NCBI GenBank assembly: GCA_022376515.1
Contig: WTXI01000071.1
Coordinates: 105,421 to 169,420, forward strand
Direction of reading: 5' to 3'
DNA from: Lactifluus volemus
Taxonomy: Eukaryota > Basidiomycota > Agaricomycetes > Russulales > Russulaceae
DNA: 64,000 bases
Positions within the stretch are counted from its first letter, which is position 1. Every line of letters starts with the position of its first letter. Shown piece after piece: positions 43,876 to 56,243 of the stretch. Below the pieces are notes generated by a model, which saw only the letters and a program-made list of their open reading frames with translations, did no database searches and was not told where the DNA came from. Both the position numbers and the translations under genes were made by a program.

Positions 43876-45499
43876 CACCTATCTACCAGTTTGCGGCGAA
43901 TCATAGCCATTTGTTGCGGAAGGTAATTGAGATAAGTTCGTAGTCGTACAACACGACAAGGTCGGGCAAGATGAGCCTGAGCTAGTTACTGAGCCGAGCA
44001 TGAGTAAATTACTCGAGTGGAGCCCAATCCCCGGACGAAGCGCTAGCGACTAGGATTATATCATCTTCTCACACGAAGCTTATCTTCATCTACAGTAAGT
44101 ATTGTCTCTTTTGACTTGGCTGTTTTTATATCATGATGGCTAACAACCTGAGCATGCTTCTATCACAGAGTCACTCTCGTACACGTTCGTTATCACACAG
44201 GATAATGACCTCGATATTTTCAGTTGTTGCTATGCAGACTTTCTCTTCCTGACTGATCATGTGGAGTAAAAATAAATAAATTAAGGGTTCGCATAGAATG
44301 CTGAAAAAAAATGTGTGTTCGTAACTTCTCATTCAGCAGCGAGAAATTGAGTTGAGGAACGTATACGATCGAATACAGCCGTGAGATGGATCAAAAATTG
44401 ACGAGGTCACTTGACGAACGAGTCGAAATTTGGTTGCACGCCACCTCAACAAGTTCTAAGCGGAAAACTGCCTTCCATCCCCATTTCGCTGAGCGACGAA
44501 AGCTTACTTGCAGAGCACGCGTGAAAGTTTTGTCCAGCTGAAAAGAGGGTGATTATGATGTTACTTTTCCTCTCCGGAGATGGCAAGCCGCATCAGTGAA
44601 AGCCAATTTTCACGACGCAGGACTTGACGCAGGAAAGCTGTTCGGGTGGTGAAGTGCCCGAGTCCATAGTAACTGGCAAGCGATGAGTGAGCAACGTCGT
44701 TGTCATCGCCACAGAGAGACTGAGAGAGCTCAGGGCTCACTCGCTGCTGGACGCATAGATAGGACTCATTCATCCTAGTGGCCCAATCGGGCCGATGATC
44801 ATTTGCAGTCTGCGGGTCCTACCAGACGTCTGAGGGAACGTCATATCCTAAAACGAGATCTTTCCTTAATATCGACTAATAGACTGGAGGGGCCGGTTTG
44901 CCTTCAAGTTGTGTTTACCCGCCGCCGGGCCACCTGCGAGGCCACCTGACAGGAGCAGTTGTCGTCGACGCAGAGGGTGTTTACTACGAGTGGTCGGGAA
45001 GTGCAAAGCAAGTCTTGGCCATAGTACTAAAAGCTTCCATTGAACGTGAAAATCGCTCGGGAGGACAGACAGTATGATGAATGAATGTCGCTGTAGGTAA
45101 CGAGTAGCCCGTAATGAAACTTTATGGAAGAGCACGAAGAGCCAGTGCAACGTACCCCAGTTGCTACTAACGACTGCAGACGAGTTATTGGTTTCACCTT
45201 GCATCACAAAGGTCATCCGGTCATGACGGAAGCTTCCGTGATGTGTTCTTCAAAGCGTACCGCTGCCGGGCGGAGACTGCATGGGTCGGCGTTGCGTGAC
45301 TTAGCGTAAAGGGATAGAACCCTAAAAATAGACTATTAGTGCGTATCAAGAGCTTCGACGGATTCCGGGCCAAGGTGCGGGAAGCACGATACAAGGAGAA
45401 CACCCTAGTAACTAACCTCAGGCTATTCGGCTATGGACACGACAGGCCGATGTGGGAGAAGAGGAGAAGAGGGAGAACTCGAAGAAAGATAGCAGGAAA

Positions 45500-45660
45500 A
45501 TAAAGACCCGAAGGAACTACAGCGCGATCTCATCAACTTGAAGAAAGCGCATCAATACAGATATCACCGGCTGATACCACTGGCAGACTACCACCAGCCA
45601 ATACGCAGCCTTGTCTCATCCGACCCTCCTACGTACCGCAAAGGCTGTATCGGAAATTGT
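45500..45660 (+). pseudogene. coding-like remnant repeated at 63.55 kb
   Basis: Forward translation gives ENKDPKELQRDLINLKKA and then QYRYHRLIPLADYHQP without a start codon and with a TAG just before it. The related DNA at 63550-63720 reads DENKVTKELQRDYIKRV before a stop. Shared nucleotide words include CTACCACCAGCCAA. The family is not recognised; a transposon or a dead host gene are both possible. Confidence 0.35.
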
Positions 45661-46719
45661 CTCATCGTCGACGGAGCGGGAGACAGCTACGTCTAGTAGT
45701 AAGCCGTCTGTTAGGCACTTATACATTCAACAACCTCGGCATGAGCTTTTAAATGCCTCGAGAGGTATAGGCTGTACAGGTAATCAACCGAACGGTGTGC
45801 ATGCCATGTCTCTAAGAGGTACTAGACTGTTGTCGAGAAGAAATAGAGGCCTCGACAGCCAGGAGGCAGGTACGTTGGAGCAATCTAGCCTAAGGTAGGG
45901 GACACAAGGTTTGGGCACTTTAGGGTTACCTTCCAACTTGAATTCCTCACTCAGATCAACATATTTTTAAAAGTGCTCCCTGAGATACAAAGCTACATGA
46001 TTACTCTTTCAACCTCAGGAGCCAGAATTGAATTTTCATGAATTGTGGGTGAGGAATAGATGATTAGGGTTACAAACCCGTGCTGAATCCAAGTGACCCC
46101 TACCTTATGAGCAATTGGGAAGATTCGCTGGCATAGCGCCACTATCTGAAGGAGCCCGCGTAAAGAAAAAAGATCTTTGGACATGTCTGGCCAATGTCGT
46201 GAATACATCGAGGGCCTCTATTCGAAGCAGAAGGGAGGCACTGGCACGCGGAACTGGCAACAAATTAACAAGACGTAGCAAAGCAAGGCGATTCGTACCA
46301 AAACAAAACGCGTACAGGAGGAAGATAGAAGGTCGTGCCATGGAAAGACTATCACACCAATATTACAGATGAATTAGTGAGGAATCGAAAACCGAGCCGG
46401 CCGTGGTTGAGCCCGAAACTAATATCCGTAACATTTCGTACTGGACTACTATAGGAATGCCAATTTGGTCACACCCAAGCTGAATTCGCAATCACCATCT
46501 GCAGTCACATTGAGTTTGATAAAGCTCTCAGAGACAAGACAACTTACAAATATTTAATCCTGTCATCACATCCACGTCAACTTACGACTCGACAACACTC
46601 ACACACAACCTTTCCACTCCTACGGTGAAAACCATTGCTGCAAGAAGAGGGTCGTGTCGAACGATGCCCCACAGGATCCAAGGCCATGTCACGCACGGGC
46701 AACGCTTGCTCGTCTGGCT

Positions 46720-49322
46720 GTTGCAAGGCCTCCAAGTCCACGTACTAGAAAGCTCTCGATCCGGGAATCGTCATCGCATTGAACCGTGCATCAATCGGTG
46801 CCAACTCTGGTTGTGATACGGAGGTCTCCTGCCGTAGAGCTGTCATGGAAGGGTTGCTGAGCCTTGCCTCAAGGACCTCGGACGAGAGATGATTTGGTCG
46901 ATTTGGGATGTGGGAGACGTCACAGGAAGCGTGTCACTCGGAACTGACGGTGACGAAGACGATGGTGGAATCTCGGGTACAATCGAATCAGGGACAGATC
47001 AAAATCTTCAGCGCGTTGTACTGCGGAGCGACGGTACTACTAGATGGAGGGTGGGGGATAACGAGAATGTGTTTCGAGGCTGCCGTGGCGGGTCGAGGAT
47101 GAGACTCTGAGTTGGCCATGGGTGAGATCATTGGGGATCAGGTGATTTCTGTCGCAATGGCGGTGGCTAGGTCGGGTGTAGTAATGGGATCGTCATGCTC
47201 ACTGACTGGTGGAGAATGTTATCGTGCCGAGATGTGTGTTCTTTGAGATGTATGCGCTATAATCTGGAGTTACGTCAGGAGCTGTAGGAGTGTTGCAGTT
47301 CAGAATGGCTTCGAGGTGGTGGGAAGAGGGTGAAGTGATGGTAGGTGATGATCAGGAATATTGCACAATGGGTATGAGGATGCATGCGAGAATGTATGAT
47401 CAACAGTGTCGGCATCGAAGGTGTCGGGGCAGAATCGGTGCCTTGATGTAAGCGATTAATGATCCGAATGGGTCGGAGAATACAAGTAGAAAGCGTAAGA
47501 GACGATCTAGTCGGTGCGCTTCTCGAGTGATTTCGTTCCACAAGGCACAGAGTCGTGCTCAATCCAGGAAGGGTATTTGAATGTCGAATTTGGAAATCAT
47601 TTCCACAATAGGGTCAGCGTGGGAATGAAGCCGTTTGTGATAGTAGTAGCGAAGGAGCTGGCGGATGAAGTAGATCAGGTTGGCAAGTAACACGCTGTCA
47701 CCATGTGCGAGGTAGTCCTGGAGAACATCATCCGATATGCTTAAGTGAGCCTTAACGAGGGCCTTCCAACGGTCATCGCGCTCTGGTACACTTGCAATGA
47801 CCCCCGCAACCATCGATTGCGCAGGGAAAGAGGTTCGTGATCGCTGCTACAGCATCGGCTTCTGAGTGAGTGCCCATTTGAACAATTGAAACAATTCATC
47901 CATGTCCTCTTCGTCCGAATATGTCGAAAAACCCTTAAACCTGGAATGGAAGGTCAAGTACATCGACGGCCTTCATGCAGAGTATGATCCGCCTCTCTTT
48001 CTCTCTCTCAGAGAGCAAACTAATGAACAAGTACGACCAGGAATCCCGGAAACCCGGTTCAAAGCCGTCTACCGGTTTAGAAGGACTTCTTTAGCTCCTC
48101 GACCACTTTTGAGCTACAGAAGCCAGGGATGCCCTCGCAGAACTGTTCCATTTCGCGTCTTCGTCCAGAGAGTCGAATATCCATTTCAAAATATGACCGT
48201 CGATTTTCTCTGACGATTTGTTGCGTTTCTTGAGCTGTCTTCACTATCCCCACAAGGTCCGGTCGCGATAGGTTCTGAACAGGTTCAAATGGGACCAGGT
48301 TGGGGGTTGAAGGAACAAAAACAAGTAGCAGAGGTCCAGAAATGGAAGATACCAAAAGGATTCCATATATAGGAACCAAGCTGTGAAAGAAAGAGGTGCA
48401 TAGTAGGGGCTGTCGTGAAAGAAGATCGGCATCAACGTGATACATCCGTATAGTCCTCCAGAAAGTCCGATCCACCAAGCAACGAGACTGAAGGCGGTGT
48501 GATTGATGTTGAATAAGAAAATCAGGAGACCGAAAAAGAAGAGGAATAGGGAAAGATGTAGCAATGTGGGCAACGTTTCGACCGCCGAGGAAGATGAAGC
48601 CTTTCCACCCATCAAAAAAAATGCACGGATCCGTGCCCGCTTGTGTGGACTGTACCGTGGTAGGTGAGTGACTGTGATATACCGGCGCGCCCACTGTTGT
48701 AACAATGTCGCCAAAAGGCACATGTAAGGCTGATGACCAAGCTCAGGAACCATAGCGAGTTGACCCAGACTGCATACATCGGTGGAGAGAATGGGGGAGG
48801 TTGAGCTGGAGTTGCAAGGATGGATGCACGAGATATGTTCGGGTCGGCGAGTAGCTGATAGATCTTTGCGAGATAAAATGCGGAGGTATCTTGTGAATTT
48901 GGCTTCAAGTCTTGGATCGACACTGCGCCCAATGCTGCAACTGCAGCAGAGAATAAACCGGTCTATGATGTTCACCATGATGCTGATTACTTCACTCACT
49001 CTGTGGAGACTAATATGGATACTCACAAAGATAAGGATACCGTCTGCATCCTTCTGCCATCGATCGGCCAGATCCTTGTCCTCTTTCTCGGCCCTTTCCA
49101 CGTACATGTTGAAAAGTGGTCCCGACCCATCGGAAAAGTTGGACTGATCCTGTGATGGTTGACGTTGTGCTGATTCAGGGACATTGGGGTCTCCGTCTGT
49201 GGGCCATGACAAAAATGAGGTTAGAAAAAAAAAAGGCCTGGGGATGACCGTGACGTACTTGTGTCAGTTCTCTCCCTCGCATTATCCTCTACGTCGACGA
49301 CTCGGTTAGTAGGTTGGGACAT
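46720..49322 (-). pseudogene. DUF6535 gene copy A, disrupted
   Basis: This is the homologue of the open gene at 52920-55619 but with several breaks. Examples: one base is missing near 48718 (LTCA then FWRHC instead of LLATLLQQ), a small change near 48605 alters FFFDGVERLH, and a missing base near 47562 makes a stop after FDIQIPFLD. The acceptor CAG of the proposed last intron is also lost (CAAC near 48320). The start ATG at 49322 and the segment FSDGSGPLFNMYVERAEKED are retained. In the matching 3' region the stop codon of copy B is not conserved. Confidence 0.8.
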
Positions 49323-49926
49323 TGCCACATTAGAAGCTAGAGTTAGATGATGACGTCGCCGGTGCAGGAGCTGCCTTGCAGGTACGGCAGTAAGGTTACG
49401 CGATCCCCTAGAGAGTCACGTGGTTTATTCCTCGACATGATACACTTTCTCAGCGTGGGACTTGATGGTCAATCTGACTTATTTTTAATGAAATGCGAGC
49501 AGCTTATTGGCCCTCTTAAACTCGACTGACTGTCGTCATGTGTCGCAGCCATCCACCGCACAAGCACCATGACAAATGACCTAACTTGATCACAAAACGG
49601 TTGATTGTCGTCAATTCGCAGCGGAGATGCAAACTTCAAGACCTCCAGTTTTAGGTTTTAGCACCAGCCTTACATGCTTAGAGGTGCATATGCATCTGTC
49701 GGAGCACTCTGCTAACAACATGTAATAAAAAGTGTCCGCGTTAGTGGCTAAGTCGTAAAGTCGTAATAAAGTCCGTTAATTACGATGAGGCTCCACTCGG
49801 GGTTGAGCCTCAGAAATAAATAAATGTCCTGAAGTATCATTAAGATCCGTAGAGATAAATAAACTGTTCGCATCATGGCATGAAACCGAAAACCATTCCT
49901 AAAAAAGGAGCGGAACCTTGAGGCGT
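49323..49926. other. intergenic, no gene seen
   Basis: The promoter side of DUF6535 copy A and the 3' flank of the cupredoxin gene; homologous to 55620-56243. No additional gene is seen. Confidence 0.5.
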
Positions 49927-50791
49927 TCAATAATCCCTCTTCCACTTGTAGTCGTTGTCGTAGCTATCATCGTCATCGTAGCTCCAGCTATCGTCGTCGT
50001 CGTCCTCGTGGTTCCAGCTATCGTAATGGTCACTCCAGCTCTTGCTTGAGCTTGCAGCAGCCTGAGTTGTCGTATGTGTAGCACTGGCAGTCGATGCTAC
50101 GCTGGCCGAAGAGGCCGACGCGACCAACTGCTGTCCAATTTTCAACGCAGCTTGCTGGAAGAGTGAGAACGAGTTATTTGACCCTTCTGCTCCAGGATTC
50201 AGCCCGAACACCATTCCCTTGCCGCAGTGGCTCCCAGCCGTGTTCTCCGCTTGCCGACAATAAACCCAGACAGGTTGAGTCTAGTAGTATAAATGGGATA
50301 AAATTAGTCATGGAGAGACCTAAAAGAAAGTAGTGGATTCGTACGTCGTTCACGGTGATCGAGAACGTCGGGAGATCCCAGGAGGAGGCATTAGCTACGG
50401 GGTGGCTATGCAGATCCCATCAATATAAACAAGATCCGAGAAGGTCTGGAAAGGGGTGAACGTACAAGCCAGCGTCGAATCCATTGTTGAGGTGGGTGCA
50501 TGGATTCGCAAATGAGGACTGGGTCACAGAGTGGTTCTTGGGATTGAAAGTGAACTCGACCCTATCTCCGGGTGACGCATTCTGGACAAGATATGGTCAG
50601 AGCGAGTAGGTGTGAGTGAAGTGGAGACATTTGCTAACAATGTAATTAGGGTTGAAGATGGTCCCACCAGTGGCGTTGCCAACGGTGACATGCCATACTT
50701 TACCACTGGTAGTTGGGTAAGCGGAAACGGCAAGGTTTGAAGAGAAGAGAGCCGCGACGGTGCTGAGCAAGGCCAGAGAACGGAAAAACAT
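49927..50791 (-). CDS. secreted cupredoxin-domain protein with acidic tail (copy A, intact)
   Basis: This is an extracellular blue-copper-like (cupredoxin) protein. Exons 50639-50791, 50466-50581, 50345-50405 and 49927-50280 give 227 residues in frame. The signal peptide covers about 1-24 (SLALLSTVAALFSSNLAVSA). The cupredoxin domain has VWHVTVGNATGGTIFNPNY, the ligand segment PKNHSVTQSSFANPC, and WVYCRQ followed by SHCGKGMVFG. These supply the expected His, Cys, His and Met of a type 1 copper site. A Ser/Ala/Thr-rich stretch follows, and then an unusual tail rich in Asp, Tyr and Trp (NHEDDDDDSWSYDDDD) that ends KWKRDY. Many fungal homologues end in a GPI signal; this one does not. The stop at 49927 is in frame. 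Confidence 0.85.
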
Positions 50792-50886
50792 GTTTGTAAA
50801 AAAGATGAAAAGACAAAAGACAACTGGACTTTAGAATAGGAGAAGGGGATTCAAGTTCGTACAGCCAGCATCTGTTGACCAGAGGA

Positions 50887-50894
50887 TATTTATA
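50887..50894 (-). promoter_or_regulatory. TATA box of cupredoxin copy A
   Basis: TATAAATA on the reverse strand lies 96 bp upstream of the ATG. The same word is found at 57206-57213 before copy B. Confidence 0.6.
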
Positions 50895-50899
50895 GCGAG

Positions 50900-52440
50900 A
50901 TGCTGGGGCTTAGAAGAAATTTGATTAAGCATCCACTGTGTCTAGTAATGCGCAGAAACGTGAAGTGGATCTGCCAGCGGATTGTACATCCGAGATACCC
51001 GATATGTAGGCGACTGCGTAAACAGCCTCAGGGTGAGCCATAAATGCGAGGAATGATCGAGGATCGGTGACAGACGGTGCACGGGATATTATTGCGTATT
51101 ATGAGTTGTATACCCTTTGAGCAAGGGATGATGTCTCTGAGCGCGCTTAAGGCCATGAACTGATGCGATCGCGAGATGGCCGAGTTAGGGACGCACAACA
51201 TCATATTACGTAACTTACTATCTAGAACTCGGACTCGGACGCCACCCGGTGGTCAGCCGTGAGTAAGTTCTCTCGAAATACTTTGATTTCCCTCGACCTT
51301 TTTTCATTTCTGAGTCCCTATGAATTACAGAGGAGTCCATGGACGTTCAAATTTAGTACGAAAAATTGACAGGCACGAAATTTATAATTATTAATAACTT
51401 GAAGATATTCAAGTTACCGTTGTACCCATTTGGAATGTATTTGAATTCACTCTGTAGGTGCAGACATGTCAGTAGTGGCTATACTGTAGCTAATTGTACA
51501 GTAGGGCTTGTAGCGCGCTGATCCGACGCCAATCCCGCTTCCTTTTTTGGTGACCAGCGTATCTTAGCTGAGACCTCCTGTGAACACGCCTTCCATTTCG
51601 CCACTGTGCAGTCCACCTCGTTCACACTGGCAGGTGTTTCATCTCTCTAGAGCCTGCACTGGCACCGGCTCTGAATCCTCTCTGCCCTCCCGTCCTCCGT
51701 GTTGCCTGGCCCACGATTCGCTTGCCCTCGTCAGATCTACGTCTGCTACTGCCGAGGTGCCCACCTCGCGGCCACTACCATATCACGGGCTTTCGACATT
51801 AACGTCACCCGACGTCCCTGTGGGCCTGACCTTGCTTGAAACGTAACGTGAAGTCCACGCTAGTGGCTGGCCTCAAAGCTAAAATGACGTGAAGTGATGG
51901 CTGGAGCACAACTTGAACTGCTGGACATTTGGACCCGGACTGGCCAGTAGACTTTCTGATTATTAGTTTATGATCTACTTCTCGAGGCGGTACCCTGAAC
52001 CCCGTGCGATAACGCGTCCCTCTTGACGATCAGAAAACCGAGGCCCGAACAACTTATGGGGATACGTTTAGTGCGATATGCCCCCACCCGCTGAGCGCTG
52101 AGGTCAAACATACATTAAAAATGATGATTTTTGGGTCAGGCCATGGATTCGTCCCGGAGCATGAGCAGAGTCCCTTGTTGCAAATACGGACGCGCCCTTA
52201 CCGTTACCCAAGTCCTTGCCTTTTTTCAGAAACGTAAAGAAACGTAAAAACCCGCTCACGGCCGATACCTTCTCCCAGCGGCCGATGACTGCATCCGGCG
52301 ATCCCGCTTTCTCATGAACTCCGATGAACTCCTTCTCGTGATGAATCGAGGTCATGTGCAGAAAGGCGGGATATTACTCCCGGGTAAGCTATGATTGCAT
52401 GGGTCAAGTGCGGCTCGAACGTCACGGAAGCCGATGCGAG
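50900..52440. other. non-coding part of unit A
   Basis: This is 1.5 kb homologous to about 57215-58785. Short frames exist (for example 51580-51846, preserved in part at 57900-58187) but have no family resemblance and differ in frame and stops between copies. Confidence 0.45.
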
Positions 52441-52551
52441 GGCCCACGATTGGCCGGCCAGCGGTCCCCGCCTTGTGTCTAGTATGACGCTTGGGCCATC
52501 CACACCTACTACTCACATCGGACACATTGTCATGGAACGCATCGTCGCGCC
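52441..52551. repeat. short dispersed repeat, copy 1, at the unit A/B junction
   Basis: The block with ACGATTGGCCGGCCA and then GCTTGGGCCATCCACACCTA (52491) recurs at 62541-62660 with small indels. It sits exactly between the two tandem units and is absent after unit B, where the sequence diverges at about 58785. Confidence 0.65.
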
Positions 52552-52919
52552 ATTTGGGCATTGTCTACCCAATCTCGTGAATACATCGAGGCCGGCAGGC
52601 ACGAAACTGACAACAAAGTATAGAGAATCATACAGATGCATTAGTGAGGAGTTGCAAATTGAACCAGCCGTGGTTGAGCCCCAAACAAAACATCATATTC
52701 CTAACATACCGAACTACCTACTTTATAGGCATGTCAATTTTGGTCAAGCTGAATTCGCAACCATCATCTGCAGTCACATTGAACTTTGATAAAGCTCTCG
52801 GAGACAAATCAACTGACAAATATCCAATCCCGCCATCACATCCACGTCAACTTGCGAGTCGACAACGCTCACACAGGATCGAAGGCCGTGTCACGGACGG
52901 GCAACGCTTGCTCGTCTGG

Positions 52920-55619
52920 CTATTGCAAGGCCTCCGAGTCCACGATACTAGAAGGCTCTCGAGTCCGAGAATTGTCATCGGCATTGAACCGTGCATCAAT
53001 TGGTGCCAACTCTAGTTGTGATACGGAGGTCTCCCGCCGTGGAGCTGTCATGGAAGGGATTGATGAGAGTGAACTTTGCCTCAAGGACCCCGGACTAGAG
53101 ATGATTTGGTCAATTTGGGATATGGGAAACGTCAATGGGTTCACAGGAAGTGTATCACTGGGAACTGACGGTGACGAAGATGATGGTGGAATCTCGGGTA
53201 CAATCGAATCAGGGACAAGATCAAAATCTTCCAGTGTGTTGTACTGCGGAGCGACGGTACTACTAGATGGGAGGGTGGGGGATAACGGAGAATGTGTTGT
53301 CGAGGCTGCCGTGACGGTGGAGGGTCGAGGATGAGACTCTGAGTTGGCCGTGGGTGAGGTAATTGGGGTATCAGCGTGAGTTTCTGTCGCGATGGCGGTG
53401 GCTAGGTCGGGTGTAGTAATGGGATCGTCATGTCCTTCACTGACTGGTGGAGAATGGTTATCGTGCCGAGACGTGTGTTCTTTGAGATGGATGCGGCTAT
53501 AATCTGGGGTTACGTCAGGAGCTGTAGGAGTGTTGGAGTTCAGAATGGCTTCGAGGTGGTGGGAAGAGGGTGAAGTGATGGTAGGATGATGATCAGGAAT
53601 ATTGCACAATGGGTACGAGGATGGCTGGATGAGAACGTCAGAATCAACAGTGTCAGCATCGAAGGCTGTCGGGGCAGAATCGGTGCCTTGATGTAATGAG
53701 ATATAAACATGCCGAATGGGTCGGAGAATACAATCAGAAAGCATAAAATACGGATCCGAGTCATCGTGCGCTTCTCGAGTGATTTCGTTCCACAAGGCAC
53801 AGAAGTCGTGCCTCAATCCAGGAAGAGTATTTCGAGTGTCAAATTCGGAAATGATTTCCACGGTACGGTCAGGGTAGGGAATGTAGCCGTCCATTTTCTT
53901 GCGATAGTAGAGGAGCTGGCGGATGAAGTAGATCAGGTTGGCAAGTAACACGCTGTCACCATGTGCGAGGTAGCCCTGGAGAACATCATCCGATATGCTT
54001 AAGTGAGCCTTAACGAGGGCCTTCCAACGGTCATCGTACTCTCGTACACCTGCAACGATCCCAGCAACCATCGATTGCGCAGACAAAGAGGTTTCGTGAT
54101 CGCTGCTACAGCATCGGCTTCTGAGTGAGTGGCCCATTTGAACAGATTGAAAAAATATTTCATTCATGACCGGTGCCTCCGAATATGTCGACATAACCCC
54201 TAAACCTGGGAACGGAAGGTCAAGTACATCGACGGCCTTCATGCAGAGTATGATCCGCCTCTCTTTCTCTCTCTCAGAGAGCAAACTAGATGAGCAAGTA
54301 CGACCCAGGAATCCCCGGAAAACCAAGTTCAAAGACATTCTACCCGGTTCATAAAGGACTTCTTTAGGCTCGTCGACCACTTTTGAGCTACAGAAGCCAG
54401 GGATGCCCTCGCAGAATTCTTCCACTTCGCCGTCTGCGTCCAGAGAGTCGAATATCCAGTTCAAAATATGACCGTCGATTTTCTGTGACGATTTTGTTGC
54501 AGTTTCTTGAGCTGTCTTCACTATACCCCACAAGGTCCGGTCGCGATAGGTTCTGCGCAGGTCCAAACTGGGGTACCAGGTTCGGGGGCGGAAGGTTCGG
54601 GGCTGAAGGAAAAAAAACAAGAGTAGCAGTGGATCCAGAAATGGAAGATACCAAAAAGGATTCCATTATATAGGAACCAAACTGTGAAAGAAAGAGGTGC
54701 ATAGTAGGGGCTGTCGTGAAAGAAGATCGGCATCAACGTGATACATCCGTATAGTCCTCCCGAAAGTCCGATCCACCAAGCAACGAGACGGAAGGCAGTG
54801 TGATTGGTGTTGAATAAGAAGATCAGGAGACCGGAAAAGAATAGGAATAGGGAAAGATGTAGCAATGTGGGCAATGTTTCGACCGTCCCAGGGAGATGAA
54901 GCCTTTCCACTCCATCAAAAAAAAATGCACGGATCCGTGCTCGCTTGTGTGGACTGTACCGTGGTAGGTGAGTGACTGTGATATACCGGCGCGCCCACTG
55001 TTGTAACAATGTCGCCAAAAGAGCACATGTAAGGCTGATGACCAAGCTCAGGAACCATAATGAGTTGACCCAGATTGCATATGTTGGCGGAGAGAATGGG
55101 GGAGGTTGAGCTGGAGTTGCAAGGATGGATGCACGAGATATGTTCGGGTCAGCGAGTAGCTCGTAGATCTTTCCGACATAGAATGCGGTGGTATCCTGTG
55201 GATTTGGCCTCAAGTCTTGGATGGACACCGCGCCCAATGCTGCAACTGCAGCAGAGAATAATCCGGTCTATGAATTTCATTATCGCTACACTCACTGTGC
55301 AGAGACTGATATGGAGCCTAACAAAGATAAGGAGACCTTCTGCGTCCTTCTGCCATCGATCGGCCAGATCCTTGTCCTCTTTCTCGGCCCTCTCTACGTA
55401 CATGTTGAAAAGTGGACCCGATCCATCGGAAAAGTAGGACTGATCCCGTGATGGTTGACGTTGTGCTGATTGAGGGACATTGGTATCTCTGTCTGTGGGC
55501 CATGACAAAAATGAAGTTAGGAAAAGAAAATGGCCTGGGGATGACCGTGACGTACTTGTCTCTACTCTCTCCCTCGCATTGTCCTCTACGTTGACAACTC
55601 GGTTAGTAGGTTGGGACAT
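52920..55619 (-). CDS. DUF6535-domain membrane protein (copy B)
   Basis: This belongs to a large Agaricomycete-specific family of unknown function. Exons 55556-55619, 55323-55492, 54683-55267 and 52920-54602 give 833 residues in frame. The N-terminal DUF6535 domain has SGPLFNMYVERAEKEDKDLA, LLIF|TGLFSAAVAALGAVSIQD, LWFLSLVISLTCALLATLLQ, RYSPHKRARIRAFF, LFLFFSGLLIFLFNTNHTAF and YGCITLMPIFFHDSPYYAPL. At least three transmembrane segments are predicted by eye. The C-terminal half has RTYRDRTLWGIVKTAQET, EEFCEGIPGFCSSKVVD and VLLANLIYFIRQLL, then a Ser/Thr/Pro-rich tail. The third intron (54603-54682, donor GTTTGG) is the weakest call; if it is wrong, the gene carries one frameshift there. Confidence 0.78.
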
Positions 55620-56243
55620 TGCCACATTAGAGGCTAGAGTTAGATGATGGCGTCGTCGGTGCAGGACCTGCAGGTGGTACGGTAACTTACGCGATCCCTA
55701 GAGAGTCACGTGGTTTCATTCCTGCGACCATTTCGGAGTCGCCGGATGCGAAACGGGTGAAGTCGGTGAGATGAGCGGAAGGGACTCGGAGCTCATGATA
55801 CACTTTCTTAGCGTGGGACTAGATGCTCAGCTTATTGGCCCTCTTAAACTCGTCCTCATGACAGATGACCTAACTTGATCACAAAACGGTGGATTGTCGT
55901 CAATTCGGCAGCGGAGATGCTAATTTCAAGACCTCCGGTTTTGGTTTTTGGCACCAACCTCCTTTATATGCTTAGGGGGTGCCTATGCATCTGTCCGAGC
56001 ACTCTGCTGACAACATGTAATAAAACGTGTCCGCTTTATTATAATGGCTACGTCGTAAAGTCGTAACAATGTCCATTAATGTTAATTACGATCAGGCTCA
56101 ACTCAGGGTTGAGCCTCATGAATAAATAAATGTCCTGAAGTAAATGTCCTGAAGTATGATTAAGACCCGTATAAATAAACTGTTCGTGTCATGGCATGAA
56201 ACCGAAAACAATTCCTAAAGAAAGGAAAGGAACCTTGAGGCGT
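55620..56243. other. intergenic, no gene seen
   Basis: Homologous to 49323-49926. An extra 90 bp near 55720-55800 (including GTCGCCGGATGCGAAACGGG) is not found in unit A. Confidence 0.5.

Larger units (their letters stand above)
43807..46165. other. 2.4 kb with promoter and scattered repeat remnants
   Basis: After the promoter of the repeat protein gene there is no supported gene. The segment 45500-45660 has a coding-like remnant and recurs at 63550-63720. Confidence 0.4.
46177..52440. repeat. 6.3 kb tandem unit A (DUF6535 remnant + cupredoxin gene)
   Basis: The unit matches 52552-58785 along its whole length with many small indels. Corresponding points are 47810/54068, 49322/55619, 50791/57111 and 52360/58690, an offset of about 6.2-6.33 kb. 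It contains the broken DUF6535 gene, the intact cupredoxin gene and a 1.6 kb non-coding tail with the shared block GTTCACACTGGCAGG at 51620. Confidence 0.88.

Noticed and set aside
48077..49212. Reverse open frames of 214 and 322 codons in unit A as separate genes
   Set aside because: They are pieces of the broken DUF6535 copy in different frames.
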